From assembly GCA_023431205.1 (NCBI GenBank), contig JAEYXQ010000141.1, positions 1 to 25,777 on the forward strand: a stretch of DNA of 25,777 bases, in the 5' to 3' direction. The DNA is from Pseudomonadota bacterium. Its GTDB lineage: Bacteria > Pseudomonadota > Alphaproteobacteria > Rhizobiales > Devosiaceae. The notes under the pieces are model-generated. The model was not told where the DNA came from, did not search any database, and saw nothing but the letters and a program-made list of their open reading frames with translations. The number at the start of each line of letters is the position of its first letter. Position 1 is the stretch's first letter. This document shows positions 7,597-14,346 of the stretch, in pieces. The position numbers were made by a program, and so were the translations under genes.

Positions 7597-7624
7597 GATG
7601 TACCACACCGTGGCGGAGTGTCAA
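7597..7624 (-). promoter_or_regulatory. Putative promoter of the ytrA-like operon
   Basis: On the minus strand a perfect TTGACA (7619-7624) is followed after 16 bases by TACATC (7597-7602). The -10 match is modest, but the -35 is consensus and the spacing acceptable. The palindrome 7583-7596 lies immediately downstream. Confidence 0.5.
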
Positions 7625-7650
7625 TGCGGATTCTGCAGGCCGGCCGACGC

Positions 7651-7679
7651 TTGCACCCGGCCCCTGGTTTCACTATCCA
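7651..7679 (+). promoter_or_regulatory. Possible cutC promoter
   Basis: TTGCAC (7651-7656) and TATCCA (7674-7679) are 17 bases apart, ending 25 bases before the cutC ATG. The -35 is fair and the -10 is weak. No metal-responsive palindrome was recognised next to it. Confidence 0.35.
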
Positions 7680-7704
7680 GGAGAATACCAATTGGAGACC
7701 AATC

Positions 7705-8460
7705 ATGCCGCAGCACCCGTTCAAGATCGAGATCTGTGTGGAGGGCGTGGACGGGCTGGTGGCCGCGCAGGAAGCCGGTGCGGATCGGGTGGAACTGTGC
7801 GCCAGCCTGCTGGAGGGCGGGATCACGCCGAGCCTCGGCGTGGTCAAGGCGGCGCTCGCGGTAGCGACGATCCCGTTCCACGCGATCGTGCGGCCACGCG
7901 GCGGCGATTTTCTGTATTCCGAGCTCGAGTTCCAGGCGATGCTGGAGGACGTCAAGGCCCTGCGGGAGTTGGGCGTTGCCGGCGTGGTGATCGGCTGCCT
8001 GACCGCAGACGGGCGGATCGACGAGGCGCGGACCAGGGCGCTGGTGGAGGCGGCGCGGCCGCTGAAGGTGACCTGCCACCGCGCCTTCGACATGACGGCG
8101 GATTTTCGCGAGGCGGTCGAGGCGCTGGTGCGCTGCGGCGTCGACCGGGTGCTGACCAGCGGTCAGCGGGACACCGCCGAAGAGGGGCTCGACATTCTCA
8201 AGGCGACGGCAGAGGCTGCGGCCGGCCGGATCGTGGTGATGGCCTGCGGCGGGCTCGACGAGGGCAACATCGCCCGGCTGCGGCGCGAGAGCGGCTGCGA
8301 CGAGATGCACTTTGCCGCGCTGACCACAGTGGGCAGCGGCATGACCTACCGCAACCCCAATGTGGGCATGGGCGGCACCGCCATAGAGCGGGAATACGAT
8401 ATCACCCTTACCGATGGCGAGGCGGTGCGCCGCACCATTGCGGAAGCGCGCGCGGCATAA
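7705..8460 (+). CDS. cutC: CutC family protein (copper homeostasis)
   Basis: 251-residue TIM-barrel protein of the CutC family. Family landmarks in order are the N-terminal IEICVEGVDGLVAAQEAGAD, the segment RVELCASLLEGGITPS, HAIVRPRGGDFLYS, VTCHRAFDM, RVLTSGQ, and the late glycine-rich CGGLDEGNI. The ATG at 7705 was chosen because GGAG lies eight bases upstream and the family N terminus starts here; the frame is open 29 codons further upstream without family similarity. CutC is a cytosolic protein historically linked to copper tolerance. Its biochemical activity is poorly defined, and the copper role in Escherichia coli has been questioned. Followed 41 bases later by a FhuF-like gene, probably co-transcribed. 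Confidence 0.92.
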   Translation: MPQHPFKIEICVEGVDGLVAAQEAGADRVELCASLLEGGITPSLGVVKAALAVATIPFHAIVRPRGGDFLYSELEFQAMLEDVKALRELGVAGVVIGCLTADGRIDEARTRALVEAARPLKVTCHRAFDMTADFREAVEALVRCGVDRVLTSGQRDTAEEGLDILKATAEAAAGRIVVMACGGLDEGNIARLRRESGCDEMHFAALTTVGSGMTYRNPNVGMGGTAIEREYDITLTDGEAVRRTIAEARAA

Positions 8461-8501
8461 GGCGCTTTGCAGCCATCGCCGCGCCCGGCTAGAAGCGCGG
8501 C

Positions 8502-9287
8502 ATGGCCCGTTCCTTTCTTTTTGCCCAGGATGACACCGCCGTTGCGACGACGCGGCTGATCGCGACGGCTGCGAGCAGCACCGGCTTCATGAAGGGGGCG
8601 CCAGGCGCGCCAGCCGAAGGCTGGTACCGCATCGGCGGCGACAATGCCGGGTTTGTTGCGGCACTGCACGAGGCGCTCCGGCAGACCTACCCTCAAGCGG
8701 GCGCGGCGTTCCACGCGGTGCGGCTGTGGACCAACCTGATCTGGCAGCCGGCCTACCTCGCGGTGATCTCGGTGCATCTTCACGGCGCGGTGCCGGATTT
8801 TTCCGGACTGTCGCAGGACCGGCGCGGCATCTATGTCGACGGGTTCCGGCTGGCCGGTCGGCCGCAGCGGAGCGGAACTATCGCCGAGATGATCGCGGAC
8901 GCGGCCGGGCAGTTGCGGGCGGCGACGGATGCCATGCTGGCGGAGGTGAATGCGCTCGAGCGGCTGCGGGACACCCCTGCCCGGCGCCTTTTGGCCTACC
9001 GCATGGCAGCGCTGATGCTGTGGCTCGGGCATCGGCGGCCCGAGATGAGCAATGACGACGTGCTGGCAACGGCGACGCAGTGGTTCGAGGCGACGGACCT
9101 CACCAGCCATGTGGCGCTGCAGGCGGTGCCTGCGGGGGATGGCAGTTCGGTGCTGATCGTCCGGCGAAAGGGCTGCTGCCTCGACTACCTGATCACCCCG
9201 GAGCGGCTGTGCGCCAGTTGCCCGAAGCAACCCGAAGCCGTGCGCCTGCAGCGGCAGACGGAGAATGCACTGGCAGAGTGGGGATAA
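8502..9287 (+). CDS. fhuF: FhuF-like ferric siderophore reductase, [2Fe-2S]
   Basis: 261-residue protein. The C terminus carries the signature of FhuF proteins, Cys225-Cys226-x10-Cys237-x2-Cys240 (RRKGCCLDYLITPERLCASC), which binds an unusual [2Fe-2S] cluster. The N-terminal two thirds (RLWTNLIWQPAYLAVISVHLHG, DGFRLAG) fits the family's helical domain. Such proteins sit at the cytoplasmic side and reduce Fe(III) in imported hydroxamate siderophores to release iron. No siderophore receptor or importer is nearby. The SD is weak (GAAG), suggesting low expression or coupling to cutC. The protein is a distant family member rather than a close FhuF orthologue, so the symbol is by family. Confidence 0.82.
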   Translation: MARSFLFAQDDTAVATTRLIATAASSTGFMKGAPGAPAEGWYRIGGDNAGFVAALHEALRQTYPQAGAAFHAVRLWTNLIWQPAYLAVISVHLHGAVPDFSGLSQDRRGIYVDGFRLAGRPQRSGTIAEMIADAAGQLRAATDAMLAEVNALERLRDTPARRLLAYRMAALMLWLGHRRPEMSNDDVLATATQWFEATDLTSHVALQAVPAGDGSSVLIVRRKGCCLDYLITPERLCASCPKQPEAVRLQRQTENALAEWG

Positions 9288-9318
9288 GGGCAAGCCGATC
9301 TAGGAGTAGTCGGATCGA

Positions 9319-9355
9319 CATCTCAGGATGGGTCCCCGCTTTCGTGGGGATGACA
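9319..9355 (+). repeat. REP-like palindromic repeat, copy 3
   Basis: Same 37-base element as at 91-127, direct orientation. The core is TCCCCGC-TTTC-GTGGGGA (9333-9350), with one G-T pair in the stem. It lies in the convergent gap between the FhuF-like gene and tetR, the usual non-coding setting for such repeats. Confidence 0.7.
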
Positions 9356-9407
9356 GCCCGGTGGGTGGGGGTGGATACTGAATGTCACGTGCCTGCTCCA
9401 CCCGCGT

Positions 9408-9431
9408 CGGACCTACGCGTCGCTAGGTCCG
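9408..9431 (-). terminator. Hairpin over the tetR stop codon
   Basis: CGGACCTA (9408-9415) and TAGGTCCG (9424-9431) form a perfect 8-bp stem around an 8-base loop that contains part of the tetR stop codon (9423-9425). It could end the tetR transcript, but no T-run follows on the minus strand, so the assignment is tentative. Confidence 0.3.
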
Positions 9432-10004
9432 AAGACCTTTCAGCATGGCGGCCATGGCGGCTTCGAAGTGGGGGCGCTGGTCTTCCGGCGCTAGAGCGGC
9501 GCGGTCGAACAGGGCGCCGAAGAGCTGGGCCAGCGGCAGCACCGGCAAGCGCTTGAGGGCACCGGCATCCATGGCATCGCCGAGACCGCAGACCAGAGTC
9601 TCGAGGCCATGGCGCGCATCGATGGCGTCGAGTGCTTCGCGGCCGAGCACGGCGGGGGCATCGAGCAGCAGGATGCGACGCCGGCCCGGATCGGCCATGG
9701 CGGCGAAGAACGCCTTGCTGCCGGCCAGCAGCGCCGCCACCGGATCGGCGGGCTTGGCGCCACCCGCGGCCTCGATGCTGGCGGCCACCGCAGCGTGCTC
9801 GGCCTCGACCACTGCGGCAAACAGCGCGGTCTTGTCGGCGAAGTGATGGTAGAGCGCGCCGCGGGTCAGGCCGGCGGCGGCGACGATGTCCGGCGTTCCC
9901 GTTTCCGCATAACCCCTCTCGGCAAAGAGCTTCCGGCCAGCTTCTACCAGCAGTCGCCGGGTTTCGGCGCGACGTTCGGCCTGGCTGCGTCGTTCAACTT
10001 GCAT
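9423..10004 (-). CDS. TetR/AcrR family transcriptional regulator
   Basis: 193-residue regulator. The N-terminal TetR helix-turn-helix spans about residues 15-62, with the recognition region IVAAAGLTRGALYHHFADKTALF. The C-terminal ligand-binding domain is alanine-rich and helical, with no recognisable specificity. The gene is divergent from a VOC-family protein, and the 78-base gap between them is almost wholly a double palindromic operator. The start codon ATG (10002-10004) lies at the edge of one operator arm, so bound repressor would block transcription initiation in both directions. Likely target is the adjacent VOC gene plus itself; the ligand is unknown. Confidence 0.9.
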   Translation of the reverse strand: MQVERRSQAERRAETRRLLVEAGRKLFAERGYAETGTPDIVAAAGLTRGALYHHFADKTALFAAVVEAEHAAVAASIEAAGGAKPADPVAALLAGSKAFFAAMADPGRRRILLLDAPAVLGREALDAIDARHGLETLVCGLGDAMDAGALKRLPVLPLAQLFGALFDRAALAPEDQRPHFEAAMAAMLKGLRT

Positions 10005-10050
10005 ACATACTGCCTGTATGTTATTTCATAGACATACAGGCAGTATGTAT
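10003..10050. promoter_or_regulatory. Double palindromic operator between tetR and VOC gene
   Basis: ATACATACTGCCTGTATGT (10003-10021) and its exact reverse complement (10032-10050) form a perfect 19-bp inverted repeat with a 10-base spacer. Each 19-base arm is itself an imperfect palindrome of the form CATAC-N5-GTATG, a typical TetR-family half-site layout, so there are two complete operators 29 bases apart centre to centre. The first overlaps the tetR start codon. A possible plus-strand promoter is TTGCAT (10000-10005) with TATTTC 17 bases later, which the first operator would cover. Confidence 0.8.
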
Positions 10051-10082
10051 CTTCTCTGCCGCCAGATGCAAGGAGAACGCCT

Positions 10083-10493
10083 ATGCGCACTGACAGCTTC
10101 TACCCCCTGATCCAGGTGGAAGACGTGGAGGCGACGACCCGCTATTACGAAACCCATTTCGGCCTCAGCCGCAGCTTTTCCAGCGACTGGTACGTGCAGT
10201 TGCGGGCAGCCTCGGACCACCCGTTCGAACTGGCGGTGATCCGCTATGACCACGACTCAATCCCCCCGGTGGGACGGGAGGTGACGCGCGGACTGATCCT
10301 GAGCTTTTATGTGGCGGACGCTGCGGCGGAAGAGCGGCGGCTCGCGGCGGCGGGGCTGACCATTGCCCAGCCTTTGCGCGACGAAGTGTTCGGGCAGCGC
10401 CACTTCATCGTGTCCGATCCCAACGGGCTATTGATCGACGTCATCACCCCCATCGAACCCAGCGCCGAGTTTCTCGCCAGCTTGAACGGCTGA
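10083..10493 (+). CDS. VOC family protein (glyoxalase/bleomycin-resistance fold)
   Basis: 136-residue single VOC module made of two beta-alpha-beta-beta-beta units. The first runs from FYPLIQVEDVEATTRYYETHFGL and the second from LSFYVADAAAEERRLAAAGL to FIVSDPNGLLIDVITPI. The usual C-terminal metal-ligand position is Asp119 (LLIDV) where many enzymes have Glu, so metal binding is uncertain. The family includes glyoxalases, extradiol dioxygenases and antibiotic-binding proteins; nothing here selects one. A strong AAGGAG lies eight bases upstream of the ATG. The gene is divergent from a TetR regulator and probably induced by the regulator's ligand, which may be the substrate of this protein. Confidence 0.85.
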   Translation: MRTDSFYPLIQVEDVEATTRYYETHFGLSRSFSSDWYVQLRAASDHPFELAVIRYDHDSIPPVGREVTRGLILSFYVADAAAEERRLAAAGLTIAQPLRDEVFGQRHFIVSDPNGLLIDVITPIEPSAEFLASLNG

Positions 10494-10560
10494 GCTTCCA
10501 TACCACTCTGGCGACTCTGGCGATGTGCCGGTATTGATGCACGTCACTCAGGAGGATCGC

Positions 10561-11685
10561 ATGAGCGCACAGCGTCTCGGTATCGGTATCATCGGCACCG
10601 GCAACATTTCATCAGCCTACCTTCGCGCCATTCTGGGCCGGGAAGGACTGGCGGGATTTCCGGTGCTCGACGTGCGCGGCATTGCCGACATGAAAGCGGA
10701 AGTGGCCGAGGCGCGGGCGGCGGAGTTCGGCCTCAAGGCCGTCACCATCGAGGACCTGCTGGCTGATCCCGAGGTAAAGCTGGTCATCAACCTGACCATT
10801 CCGCGGGCGCATGTGGAGGTGGGGCTGCGGTGCCTGGCTGCCGGCAAGCACGTCTATTCGGAAAAGCCGCTCGGCATTAACTTCGCCGAGGGCAAGCGGC
10901 TGCTGGAGGCGGCTGAAAAGGCCGGGCTCAGGATCGGCTCCGCCCCCGACACCTTTCTCGGCGGTTCGCACCAGCAGGCGCGGCAGGTCGTCGATTCCGG
11001 CGCCCTAGGGCAGATCGTCGGCGGCACCGCCTTCTTCCAGTGCCCCGGCCATGAGAGCTGGCACCCCGATCCGGCTTTCTACTACGACATCGGCGGCGGG
11101 CCGGTGCTGGACATGGGGCCCTATTACATCACAGACCTCGTGAACCTGCTCGGGCCGGTGGCGCGGGTATCGGCGATGAGCTCGCGGCTGCGCACACAGC
11201 GGCCGATCACCTCCGAGCCCAAGCAGGGCCAGATCATGGACGTGCATGTCGACACCCATGTCACCGGCTCCCTCGGCTTTGCCAACGGGGCCATCGTGCA
11301 GGTAGGGCTGAGCTTCGACGTGCCGGCGCACAAGCATGTGCCGCTCGAACTCTATGGCACCGATGCCAGCCTGATCGTGCCCGATCCGAACTTCTTCGGC
11401 GGGGACGTCGAACTGCGCCGGCGCGGCAAGGGCGAGGAGTGGACACCGGTGACGGTGGAGCAGCCCTATGCCGACGGCAACTACCGCTCTCTGGGCGTCG
11501 CCGACATGGCGCAGGGCATTCTCCACAACCGGCCGCACCGGGCCAATGGCCATCTGGCGCTGCATGTGCTTGAGGTGATGGAGGCGTTCGCGACGGCTTC
11601 GGCGGAAGGCCGGGTGGTGGAGATCACCACCCCGGTCGAACGGCCGGAGCCGCTGGCGACCTCGCTCCGCGACGGCCGGGTCTAG
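10561..11685 (+). CDS. Gfo/Idh/MocA family NAD(P)-dependent oxidoreductase
   Basis: 374-residue sugar/inositol dehydrogenase-type enzyme. The N-terminal Rossmann motif is GIIGTGNISSAYL (residues 9-21). The catalytic EKP (101-103, in YSEKPLGINF) supplies the family lysine. The substrate-domain motif around DIGGGPVLDMGPYYITDLVN (about 180-199) holds the conserved Asp/Tyr cluster. The ATG at 10561 was chosen for its AGGAGG at 10550-10555; an in-frame upstream start exists without an SD. It probably oxidises or reduces a sugar or cyclitol C-OH. No sugar transporter or kinase is adjacent, so the substrate is open. It stands alone, convergent with the histidine kinase gene 15 bases away. Confidence 0.9.
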   Translation: MSAQRLGIGIIGTGNISSAYLRAILGREGLAGFPVLDVRGIADMKAEVAEARAAEFGLKAVTIEDLLADPEVKLVINLTIPRAHVEVGLRCLAAGKHVYSEKPLGINFAEGKRLLEAAEKAGLRIGSAPDTFLGGSHQQARQVVDSGALGQIVGGTAFFQCPGHESWHPDPAFYYDIGGGPVLDMGPYYITDLVNLLGPVARVSAMSSRLRTQRPITSEPKQGQIMDVHVDTHVTGSLGFANGAIVQVGLSFDVPAHKHVPLELYGTDASLIVPDPNFFGGDVELRRRGKGEEWTPVTVEQPYADGNYRSLGVADMAQGILHNRPHRANGHLALHVLEVMEAFATASAEGRVVEITTPVERPEPLATSLRDGRV

Positions 11686-11700
11686 CCCGGCCCCTGAGTT

Positions 11701-13638
11701 TCAGGCGGCGCCCTGGCGCCGCCCCATGCCCATGATTGCGGCGCTGAGATCAGCCTCGGAGAAGGGCTTGTTGAGCCGCGGCAACCGCAGGTCCTCGCCC
11801 TCGGGCAGTTCGGCATAGCCGGTGGCGAGGATAATGCTGGTGGCCGGCCAGCGCTGCATGATTTCTACAGCAAGCTGGGCGCCCGTCATGCGCGGCATGG
11901 CATGGTCGGTCACCACCAGGTCGAAATGCTGGGCCTGCAGGTGGCCCAGCGCCTCCTCAGCGGAATAGGCCTCCACCACCGAGTGGCCGAGATCCTCGAG
12001 CATGGCGGCGGTGTTCATCAACACCAGCGCATCGTCGTCGACGGCGAGCACGTTGAGCTGGCGCGGGGCGGTGTCGGCTTCAGGGGCCATGGACAGCGGC
12101 AGTTCCGGCTCCTCTTCCGCCGTCATCTCACCCTCGATCACCGGCAGCCAGATACTGGCAGTAGTGCCGCCTCCGGGGGTGCTGGTGATGCTCAGACGGC
12201 CGCCCGACTGCTGGGCAAGGCCGTGGACCATGGACAGGCCGAGGCCGGTGCCCTTGCCGATGCCCTTGGTGGTGAAAAACGGCTCGGTCGCCCGCTGCAG
12301 GGTTTCCGGTGACATGCCCTCGCCTTCGTCGGCAACCGACAGGCGCACATAGCGGCCCGGCGGCAGATCGTCAAAGGGCGGGGTGGCAAACTCGGCCGTG
12401 ATGGTGAGCCGGCCACCGGCTGGCATGGCGTCGCGCGCGTTGACCGCCAGGTTCAGAATAGCGGTCTCGAGCTGGGCGGAGTCGGTGCGGACCAGCGGCA
12501 GGTTGTCGGCAAAGCGGGTCTCGATGTCGATGGTGGTGCCGAGCGAGCGTTGCAGCAGTTCGGTCATGCCGCCGACGAGGCGGGTGAGGTCCACGGGGCG
12601 GAACTCGAGCGTCTGGCGGCGGGCAAAGGCCAGCAGGCGCTGGGTCAGGGTGACGCCGCGGCGGGCTCCTTCGGTGGCGTTGCCCAGCCAGCGGCTGACT
12701 TCGCTGTCGGGAGGCAGGCGGCGGGTGGCAAGTTCGAGGCTCGACAGCACGGCCATCAGCAGGTTGTTGAAATCGTGCGCGATGCCGCCGGTGAGCTGGC
12801 CGACGGCCTCGAGCTTCTGGGCCTGGAAGAGCTGCTCGCGGGTCTGCTCCAGGGCAGCCTGCGCGCGCTGCCGCTCGGTGACGTCGCGGGTGATCTTGGC
12901 AAAGCCGAGCAGGGTGCCGTCGTCGTTGTAGATGGCGTCGATCACCACATGGGCGCGGAAGCGGGTGCCGTCCTTGCGGACCCTCCAGCCTTCGCGCTCG
13001 TATCGCCCCTCGGCGCGGGCAATGGTGAGCGCGCGCTCAGGCTCGCCGGCTTCACGATCCTCGGGGACGTAGAAGCTGCGGAAGTGCTTGCCGACGATCT
13101 CCTCGCGGCCGTAACCCTTGATGCGCTCGGCGCCGGCGTTCCAGTTGGTGACGATGCCTTCGGGCGAGATCATGTAGATGGCGTAGTCGGTGACGCCTTC
13201 GACGAGGCGCCGGAACTGCTCTTCGCTCGCCTGCAGCGCCAGCTGCGCGGTGCGGCGCTCGGTGAGGTCGCGGGTGACCTTGGCAAAGCCGATCAGCCGG
13301 TCGGCGGAATCGCGGATGGCGTCGACGACGACATGCGCCCAGAAGCGCGTGCCGTCCTTGCGCATGCGCCAGCCCTCGCTCTCGAAGCGACCTTCCTTGC
13401 CGGCGATCGCCAGGGCACGTTGCGGCAGGCCACGCTCGCGGTCTTCGGGCGTGTAGAAGCGCGCGAAATTCTGCCCCAGGATCTCGGCTTCGGTATATCC
13501 CTTGAGACGGGCGGCGCCGGCGTTCCAGCTCGACACCGTTCCTTCCGGCGAGATCATGTAGATGGCGTAATCGGTAATCGCATCCAGAAGGATGCGAAAC
13601 CGCCCCTCCTCCCCGAGGGACGCCAATACCTGATCCAT
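11701..13638 (-). CDS. PAS-PAS hybrid histidine kinase with C-terminal receiver
   Basis: 645-residue soluble two-component kinase without signal peptide or membrane segment. Order: PAS1 (about 12-132), PAS2 (about 140-260), HisKA with phospho-acceptor His288 (GQLTGGIAHDFNN), HATPase_c with N box Asn400 (NLAVNARDAM), G1 DEGEGM (437-442) and G2 GKGTGLGL (461-468), then an acidic linker and a receiver domain with phospho-acceptor Asp578 (VVTDHAMP) and Lys624 (NKPF). The two PAS domains are recent tandem duplicates with a 128-residue period. The receiver could act as phosphate sink or relay to a phosphotransferase. No separate response regulator is adjacent. The signal is probably cytoplasmic; no heme or flavin motif was recognised in the PAS domains. 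Confidence 0.93.
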   Translation of the reverse strand: MDQVLASLGEEGRFRILLDAITDYAIYMISPEGTVSSWNAGAARLKGYTEAEILGQNFARFYTPEDRERGLPQRALAIAGKEGRFESEGWRMRKDGTRFWAHVVVDAIRDSADRLIGFAKVTRDLTERRTAQLALQASEEQFRRLVEGVTDYAIYMISPEGIVTNWNAGAERIKGYGREEIVGKHFRSFYVPEDREAGEPERALTIARAEGRYEREGWRVRKDGTRFRAHVVIDAIYNDDGTLLGFAKITRDVTERQRAQAALEQTREQLFQAQKLEAVGQLTGGIAHDFNNLLMAVLSSLELATRRLPPDSEVSRWLGNATEGARRGVTLTQRLLAFARRQTLEFRPVDLTRLVGGMTELLQRSLGTTIDIETRFADNLPLVRTDSAQLETAILNLAVNARDAMPAGGRLTITAEFATPPFDDLPPGRYVRLSVADEGEGMSPETLQRATEPFFTTKGIGKGTGLGLSMVHGLAQQSGGRLSITSTPGGGTTASIWLPVIEGEMTAEEEPELPLSMAPEADTAPRQLNVLAVDDDALVLMNTAAMLEDLGHSVVEAYSAEEALGHLQAQHFDLVVTDHAMPRMTGAQLAVEIMQRWPATSIILATGYAELPEGEDLRLPRLNKPFSEADLSAAIMGMGRRQGAA

Positions 13639-13707
13639 AAGCTTGCCCCTGTTCAGTCAACCCCCTTGAACGCGCCCTCGGGCAAATCGTTCCAAGACCG
13701 GGCGATG

Positions 13708-14346
13708 TCAGTTCCCTACGGCAATCTTGCCCTCGGGCACAATCCCGGCGCGGGTGAGTTTCACGGAGCGGTAGCGGGTAACGGGATCGGTTGGGCCCAT
13801 CCGGACAGCATCGGGGAAGGCGAGGATCAACTCGACGGCGCTATCGGCAAGTGCATCTTCGGGAAGCGGCAGGGTGAAGGACTGCGGCTCCGGCGCGGTG
13901 ACCGCGAGCGTGGCGATGGTGTCGCCATCGACCGTGACGTCGACGCGCTGCGGCTGTGGTTCACCGTCGCGGGTGATGGCGGCGAGGTCGAGGACCAGTT
14001 GGTGAGGGCCCTGCTGGGGTTCGCCACGGAAGCGGAGGCGGGAACTGGTGCCGACGGCGTGGGTGCCGTCCCCCGCCGGCCCCTCCCAGCCGCAGACGCG
14101 CAGCGGCATGGCCTCTTCGCGGCCATCGGAGGTGAAATCCACCACGGTGCCGAACCGATAAGTGCCGGGGACCGGCTGGTTGAGGCAGGTGGTGGTGCGC
14201 TCGATGTAATAGGCGCGGAAATCTTCGGGCACGTCGGGATTGAACATCAGCCAGACGACACTGGCTTCAAAGGCGAACAGCAGCGCGGCCAGAGCGTAGG
14301 CGCCCCAGCGGATGGCCGGCCGGTCGAAGGTCGCGGTGCTAGACAA
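13708..14346 (-). CDS. Membrane-anchored beta-rich protein of unknown function
   Basis: I do not recognise this protein. It is predicted as 212 residues from a TTG start (14344-14346), chosen because GGAG lies eight bases upstream and the following residues give one transmembrane segment (WGAYALAALLFAFEASVVWLM) right after a short N terminus. No usable ATG lies nearby. The rest is a non-cytoplasmic domain rich in beta strands with short turns (PQRVDVTVDGDTIATLAV), like carbohydrate-binding or sandwich modules. Two cysteines (TTCLNQ and RVCGWE) could pair in the periplasm. It overlaps the end of the upstream PIG-V-like gene by eight bases, so the two are translationally coupled and probably act together on a glycan. 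Confidence 0.65.
   Translation of the reverse strand: MSSTATFDRPAIRWGAYALAALLFAFEASVVWLMFNPDVPEDFRAYYIERTTTCLNQPVPGTYRFGTVVDFTSDGREEAMPLRVCGWEGPAGDGTHAVGTSSRLRFRGEPQQGPHQLVLDLAAITRDGEPQPQRVDVTVDGDTIATLAVTAPEPQSFTLPLPEDALADSAVELILAFPDAVRMGPTDPVTRYRSVKLTRAGIVPEGKIAVGN

Noticed and set aside
11704..11723. GC-rich palindrome between the oxidoreductase and kinase genes as a terminator
   Set aside because: The repeat GGCGGCGCC-CT-GGCGCCGCC encodes the last residues of the histidine kinase (Arg-Gln-Gly-Ala-Ala region) and has no T-run, so codon composition explains it.
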